The notes under the pieces: model-generated
Database searches by the model: none
Seen by the model: only the letters and a program-made list of their open reading frames with translations
Told to the model about the DNA's origin: nothing
Assembly: GCF_019049325.1 (NCBI RefSeq)
Contig: NZ_JAGMUO010000014.1
Coordinates: forward strand, 248,001-312,000
DNA from: Streptomyces sp. AC512_CC834
GTDB lineage: Bacteria; Actinomycetota; Actinomycetes; Streptomycetales; Streptomycetaceae
Direction of reading: 5' to 3'
DNA: 64,000 bases
Shown: positions 60,069 to 64,000 of the stretch, piece by piece
How positions within the stretch are numbered: position 1 is the stretch's first letter
Layout of the letters: each line of letters opens with the position of its first letter
Made by a program: the position numbers and the translations under genes

Positions 60069-61745
60069 CTACAGCCCCAGCCACGCCGTCGTGTCCGGGC
60101 CGAGCCGGCCGTCCTCCAGCGGTGCGCTGGACAGCAGGACCTCCCCGGCCGGCAGGTCCACCGTGGCGCCGGAGAGATTGGTGACGCAGCGCCAGCGGTC
60201 CGAGCGGTCGAACCGCAGTACCCCGGCAGGGGCCTCGTCCGCCCAGGTCAGGGACTCGCCGTCGAGCAGTTTGCGGCGCAGCCGCAGGGCCGTGCGGTAC
60301 AGCTCCAGGGTCGAGCCCGCCACCCCGTCCTGGGCCTGGACGGCGTACGCCGCGAAGTCCGGCGGCTGCGGCAGCCACGCCGCGCCCGCGCCGAAGCCGT
60401 ACGACGGCCCGTCCGTGGTCCACGGCAGCGGTACCCGGCAGCCGTCGCGGCCCTTGCGGACGTGTCCGGTCTGCTCCCAGATCGGGTCCTGGAGGACCTC
60501 GGTCGGCAGGTCGGCCACCTCGGGCAGGCCCAGTTCCTCACCCTGGTAGACGTACGCCGAGCCGGGCAGCGCCAGCATCAGCAGGGTCGCCGCGCGGGCC
60601 CGGCGCAGGCCTGCCTCCCGGTCGACGGCCGGTGCGTGGCCGCCGGACAGCAGCCAGGCGTCGGTGTCGGTGTCTGGCGGCAGGACCAGGCGGGTGGCGT
60701 GGCGGACGACGTCGTGGTTGGACAGCACCCAGGTCGCCGAGGCACCGGCGGCGTGGGCGTCGGCCAGCGAGCCGGTGATGACCTCGCGCAGCTCGGACGC
60801 GTCCCAGCCGGCCTGGAGATACTCGAAGTTGAAGGCCTGGCCCAGTTCGTCCGGGCGGGCGTACAGCGCGCGCCGGGCGCCCGGGACCCAGGCCTCGGCC
60901 ACCGCCGTGCGGGGCGGGGTGTAGGTGTCGAAGATCTTGCGCCAGTCGCGGTAGACCTCGTGCACCTCGTCGCGGTCGTAGAACGGGTGGGTGCCCGGCG
61001 CGAAGTCCGCGAGGGCCGCCTCGCCGCTCAGTTCGGGGGCGCCGAGGTCGCGCAGGGGCTCGGCCAGGTCCTTGACCAGCGCGTGCGCCACGTCGACGCG
61101 GAAGCCGTCGACGCCCCGGTCCGACCAGAACCGCAGCGTGGTGCGGAAGTCGGTGCGGACCTGCTCGTTCTCCCAGTTCAGGTCGGGCTGTTCGGGGGTG
61201 AACAGGTGCAGGTACCACTGTCCGTCGGGCACCCGCTTCCAGGCGCTGCCGCCGAAGACGGACTGCCAGTCGGTGGGTGGCAGTTCCCCGTGTTCGCCCC
61301 GGCCGTCCCGGAAGACGTAGCGGTCGCGGGCCGGGGAGCCGGGGCCGGCGTTGAGGGCCTCGCGGAACCACACGTGGCGGTGCGAGGTGTGGTTGGGGAC
61401 CAGGTCGGCGATGACCTTGAGGCCCAGCCGGTGGGCCTCGGCGGCCATCGTGTCGAAGTCGTCCAGGGTGCCCAGGCGGGGGTCGACGTCGCGGTAGTCG
61501 TCGACGTCGTAGCCGCCGTCGGCGAGTTCGGAGGGGTAGAAGGGGCTGAGCCACAGGGCGTCGACTCCGAGAGCGGCCAGATGGGTCAGGCGCTGGGTGA
61601 CGCCGCGGAGGTCTCCGAGTCCGTCGCCGTCGGCGTCGGCGAAGCTGCGGGGGTAGACCTGGTAGATGACGGCCTGCCGCCACCAGTTGGGGTCTTTGGA
61701 GGACAGGTCGGGTGCGCTGCTGGTGCTGGTGCTGCGTACGGTCAC
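60069..61745 (-). CDS. Alpha-glucosidase, GH13 family
   Basis: A 558-residue GH13 glycosidase. The first conserved region is ADLVPNHTSHRH. The nucleophile Asp is in GVDGFRVDVAHAL near residue 210, the acid Glu in TAVAEAWVPGARRA, and the transition-state Asp in TWVLSNHDVVRH. Together with WWRQAVIYQVYPRSFADADG these fit an intracellular alpha-glucosidase or oligo-1,6-glucosidase that splits maltose or isomaltose. GTG 61745 has AAGGAG upstream. Five 14-bp repeats lie 46 bases before the start. No sugar transporter is adjacent. Confidence 0.92.
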   Translation of the reverse strand: MTVRSTSTSSAPDLSSKDPNWWRQAVIYQVYPRSFADADGDGLGDLRGVTQRLTHLAALGVDALWLSPFYPSELADGGYDVDDYRDVDPRLGTLDDFDTMAAEAHRLGLKVIADLVPNHTSHRHVWFREALNAGPGSPARDRYVFRDGRGEHGELPPTDWQSVFGGSAWKRVPDGQWYLHLFTPEQPDLNWENEQVRTDFRTTLRFWSDRGVDGFRVDVAHALVKDLAEPLRDLGAPELSGEAALADFAPGTHPFYDRDEVHEVYRDWRKIFDTYTPPRTAVAEAWVPGARRALYARPDELGQAFNFEYLQAGWDASELREVITGSLADAHAAGASATWVLSNHDVVRHATRLVLPPDTDTDAWLLSGGHAPAVDREAGLRRARAATLLMLALPGSAYVYQGEELGLPEVADLPTEVLQDPIWEQTGHVRKGRDGCRVPLPWTTDGPSYGFGAGAAWLPQPPDFAAYAVQAQDGVAGSTLELYRTALRLRRKLLDGESLTWADEAPAGVLRFDRSDRWRCVTNLSGATVDLPAGEVLLSSAPLEDGRLGPDTTAWLGL

Positions 61746-61790
61746 GCGGTCTCGTCTCCTTCGCGATGCGTGCGGGCGACACGAGCGGAA

Positions 61791-61859
61791 CTGTTGGGTC
61801 GGATCTGTTGGATCGGATCTCTTGGTTCGGTCTCTTGGGTCGGATCTGTTAGATCTGTC
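61791..61859. repeat. 14-bp tandem repeats upstream of alpha-glucosidase
   Basis: Units read CTGTTGGGTCGGAT, CTGTTGGATCGGAT, CTCTTGGTTCGGT, CTCTTGGGTCGGAT and CTGTTAGATCTGTC. They fill most of the 160-bp space between the nucleoside hydrolase stop and the alpha-glucosidase start. A set of regulator sites is one reading. Confidence 0.85.
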
Positions 61860-61905
61860 CAGATCACCCGAAAAGCGAACCCGTGCGCCCGCGACGCGCC
61901 GGGGG

Positions 61906-62898
61906 CTACGCCTCCGTGCGCTCGACCGTTCCCAGGTACAGCTTCACGTACCGGGCCACGTCCACGTCCAATGCCACGTCCACCAGGGGCTGTTCGCGCA
62001 TGCCCTCGTGCAGTTCGGACTCGCCGACGCGGCGGCGGCGGTCGACGAGGGTCTGGCCGCGGGCCGGTCCGGGCGCCAGGGACACCTCGACGGGCAGCCG
62101 GTGCGTGGTCAGGCCCTCCGGGTCGATCACCGCGCAGACCGCGCCCGCGTCGCCGAGGCCGCCGCCGGGGTCCGACGCGTCGGTGGCCGGGCCGCGGTGG
62201 GCGAGCAGCTCGCCGGCGAGCCGGGTGCCGGGCTCGGCGCTCGCGCGCAGCCGCCGTACGTCCGGGCCGGGCACGATCACCCGCTCGAACACGTCCAGCC
62301 CGTACATCGTGATCGGCACCCCGGCGGTGAGCAGGATCGCGGCGGCCTCCGGGTCGTGCCAGACGTTGAACTCGGCGACCGGCGTGGCGTTCCCGGTGGC
62401 CACGGCGCCGCCCATGAACACGATCCGCTCGATGTTGCCGGTGACCTCGGGGTGGGTGCGCAGCAGCAGCGCGATGTTGGTCAGCGGCGCGGTGGGGATC
62501 AGGGTGACCGGGCGCGGGGAGGCGAGGATCTCCCGGCGCAGCAGCGTCACCGCGTCCACGTCGTCGTCGGCGGCGGTGGCGGTGCGGGTGGGGGCGGGCA
62601 GGCCGAGGTCGCCCATGCCGTCGTGCCCGTGCACGTGCCGGGCGGTGCGCACGGCCTCGATCAGCGGGCGCTCGGCGCCCCGGGCGACGGGGACGTCCGG
62701 GGCGCCGGCCCGCTCCAGCACGGTCAGCGTGTTCCGTACGACCCCCTCCACGTCCGTGTTCCCGGCCACGCAGGTGACCGCGCGCAGGTCGAGACGCGGG
62801 TGGCGGACCGCCAGCAGCAGGGCCAGGGCGTCGTCGACGCCGGTGTCGCAGTCGATGATCACCGGGATGGTCTGCTGCTGGTCGGAGGGGGTCGTCAC
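61906..62898 (-). CDS. Nucleoside hydrolase
   Basis: A 330-residue inosine-uridine-preferring type nucleoside hydrolase that splits ribonucleosides into base and ribose for salvage. The calcium-binding aspartate cluster is IPVIIDCDTGVDDALALL at residues 12-28. Also present are AVTCVAGNTDVEGVVRNTL, LIPTAPLTNIALLL, IVFMGGAVATGNATPVAEFN (with the NxWHDPEAA follow-on) and the second calcium Asp in GLGDAGAVCAVIDPEG. GTG 62898 is the start. It lies 160 bases upstream of alpha-glucosidase on the same strand and might be co-transcribed. Confidence 0.9.
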   Translation of the reverse strand: MTTPSDQQQTIPVIIDCDTGVDDALALLLAVRHPRLDLRAVTCVAGNTDVEGVVRNTLTVLERAGAPDVPVARGAERPLIEAVRTARHVHGHDGMGDLGLPAPTRTATAADDDVDAVTLLRREILASPRPVTLIPTAPLTNIALLLRTHPEVTGNIERIVFMGGAVATGNATPVAEFNVWHDPEAAAILLTAGVPITMYGLDVFERVIVPGPDVRRLRASAEPGTRLAGELLAHRGPATDASDPGGGLGDAGAVCAVIDPEGLTTHRLPVEVSLAPGPARGQTLVDRRRRVGESELHEGMREQPLVDVALDVDVARYVKLYLGTVERTEA

Positions 62899-62937
62899 GG
62901 CGGGGTCTCCTTGTGCTTCGCGGGGGCGCCGGTGCCG

Positions 62938-63014
62938 GTGACCCTACGCGCGCTCAGGCGGATTCCCACGGCTCGGGGCCGTGTTGCCGGACCGGGGTCG
63001 GTGATCCGCCGGGG
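62938..63014. repeat. Imperfect copy of the synthetase gene 3' end
   Basis: About 77 bases (62938-63014) repeat the segment 63027-63103 at an offset of 89 bases with roughly 85% identity. The right copy contains the last 20 codons and stop of the threonyl-tRNA synthetase gene; the left copy is non-coding. Confidence 0.75.
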
Positions 63015-63042
63015 TGGGCGGGTGTCGTGACCGTACGCGCGC

Positions 63043-64000
63043 TCAGGCGGATGGCCACAGCTCCGGGCCGCGTGCCCGGACCCGGTCGGCGATGCGGTGC
63101 AGCAGCTCGGTGCCGGGCACCTGGCCCGGGCGGTGGCCGTCTCGCAGGCGTACGTCGACCAGGTCGCCGCCCGCTGCCTCCCGGGCGCCGATCACCACCT
63201 GGTACGGCACCTTCCGCGCCGCCCGGACCCGGGCGCCGAGGCTGCCCCGCTCGGGGCCGGCGACCTCGGCGCGCAGCCCCTGGTCACCGGCGCGCCGCAC
63301 GAGGTCGTACGCCCGGTCCTGCTGCGCCTCGGCGACCGGCAGCACCACCAACTGCACCGGTGCCAGCCACGCCGGGAACGCGCCGCCATGGGCCTCGATC
63401 AGATGGGCGACCGCCCGTTCGACGCTGCCGATGACGCTGCGGTGCACCATGACCGGGCGGTGCCGGGAGCCGTCGGGGCCGATGTAGCGCAGGCCGAAGC
63501 GTTCGGGCTGGTGGAAGTCGATCTGGACGGTCGACAGGGTGGACTCGCGCCCGGCCGCGTCCTCGATCTGCACGTCGATCTTGGGCCCGTAGAAGGCGGC
63601 CTCGCCCTCCACCGCCTCGTACGGCACTCCGTCCAGGGCCTCCTCCAGCAGCGCGGTGGCCCGCCGCCACAGCTCCGGGTCGGCGACGTACTTGCCGCCG
63701 GGACCCGGCAGGGACAGGCGGTACCGAGCGGCCCGGATGCCGAGGTCGGCGTGGGCGCGGCGGATGAGTCCGAGGGCGGCGCGGGCCTCGTCGGCGGCCT
63801 GGTCCGGGGTGCAGAAGATGTGGGCGTCGTTGAGGTGGATGGCCCGTACGCGGGTCAGCCCGCCGAGCACGCCGGAGGGCTCGGAGCGGTACATGGCGCC
63901 CAGCTCGGCGATCCGCAGGGGCAGTTCGCGGTAGCTGTGGGAGCGGGAGCGGTACACGAGGGCGTGGTGCGGGCACAGGCTCGGGCGCAGCACGACCTCC
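63043..64000 (-). CDS. thrS: Threonyl-tRNA synthetase, C-terminal part
   Basis: The C-terminal 318 residues of a class II synthetase that continues beyond the window. Motif 2 is GAMYRSEPSGVLGGLTRVRA. Further family blocks are FCTPDQAADEARAALGLI, FYGPKIDVQIEDAAGRES, TVQIDFHQPERFGLRYIG and motif 3 near MVHRSVIGSVERAVAHLIE. The anticodon-binding domain follows (PVQLVVLPVAEAQQDRAYDL). The zinc-site His residues are visible in RPSLCPHHALVYRS. The sequence is more divergent than a housekeeping ThrRS and ends early, so it may be a second copy; the missing N-terminus prevents a decision. Confidence 0.85.
   Translation of the reverse strand, partial: EVVLRPSLCPHHALVYRSRSHSYRELPLRIAELGAMYRSEPSGVLGGLTRVRAIHLNDAHIFCTPDQAADEARAALGLIRRAHADLGIRAARYRLSLPGPGGKYVADPELWRRATALLEEALDGVPYEAVEGEAAFYGPKIDVQIEDAAGRESTLSTVQIDFHQPERFGLRYIGPDGSRHRPVMVHRSVIGSVERAVAHLIEAHGGAFPAWLAPVQLVVLPVAEAQQDRAYDLVRRAGDQGLRAEVAGPERGSLGARVRAARKVPYQVVIGAREAAGGDLVDVRLRDGHRPGQVPGTELLHRIADRVRARGPELWPSA

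Overview
The window is high-GC DNA with strongly GC-biased third codon positions, frequent GTG starts and actinobacterial families (bacterial proteasome activator, PASTA kinases, SpoIIE-type phosphatases, mycothiol-dependent isomerase, DUF397/DUF5753 proteins). It is almost certainly a Streptomyces chromosome. From memory, the gene order resembles the S. coelicolor core stretch that carries phoX, metG, aspS, the pirin gene holding the phiC31 attB, and the second bkd cluster. Two perfect 14-bp parS palindromes (321-334 and 42166-42179) fit the origin-proximal half of such a chromosome.

Layout. 1-14.6 kb is mostly core: the 3' end of moeA, a potassium channel, a lone TnpB nuclease gene with its right end, a quinone oxidoreductase, the proteasome activator Bpa, two divergent membrane Ser/Thr kinases, a NarL-type response regulator and a three-gene 2-oxoacid dehydrogenase operon (E1 alpha, E1 beta, E2). 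14.7-18.2 kb is accessory: a BRO-domain protein, a decayed second copy of it, an aminoglycoside phosphotransferase-like gene between them, and the remains of a WhiJ-type triad (anti-sigma-like ATPase, XRE/DUF5753, DUF397). 18.2-30.3 kb returns to core metabolism, transport and regulation, with one 680-bp repeat-rich non-coding stretch.

30.4-38.7 kb is the most disturbed part. The pirin gene, the known home of the phiC31 attB, appears as one intact but chimeric copy and two 3' fragments. A large serine recombinase lies between the first two. About 5 kb of mosaic cargo lies between the second and third: an integrase-like relic, an unknown membrane protein, a 45-residue CxxC protein, N-terminally truncated genes and a frameshifted methyltransferase. 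It reads as two successive insertions at one locus, each leaving a pirin 3' end behind.

38.7-64 kb is again mainly core: an AI-2E-type permease convergent with a PAS/GAF/SpoIIE/ATPase regulator, aspS, a decayed 1-kb stretch, metG, a VWA protein, phoX with a PHO box, an endonuclease/phosphatase-family protein, membrane proteins, a second SpoIIE phosphatase, an XRE-TPR regulator with its own palindromic operator candidate, a lipoprotein whose stop codon is supplied by an orphan TnpB-type right end, alpha-glucosidase, nucleoside hydrolase and the C-terminal part of a threonyl-tRNA synthetase.

The most unusual items are the layered pirin locus, the orphan right-end hairpin at 59 kb beside the complete TnpB copy at 2 kb, an intragenic hairpin in the BRO genes whose stem is kept by compensating changes, and several iterated promoter-region repeats. 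All calls come from reading the sequence and recalled family knowledge; no searches were run.
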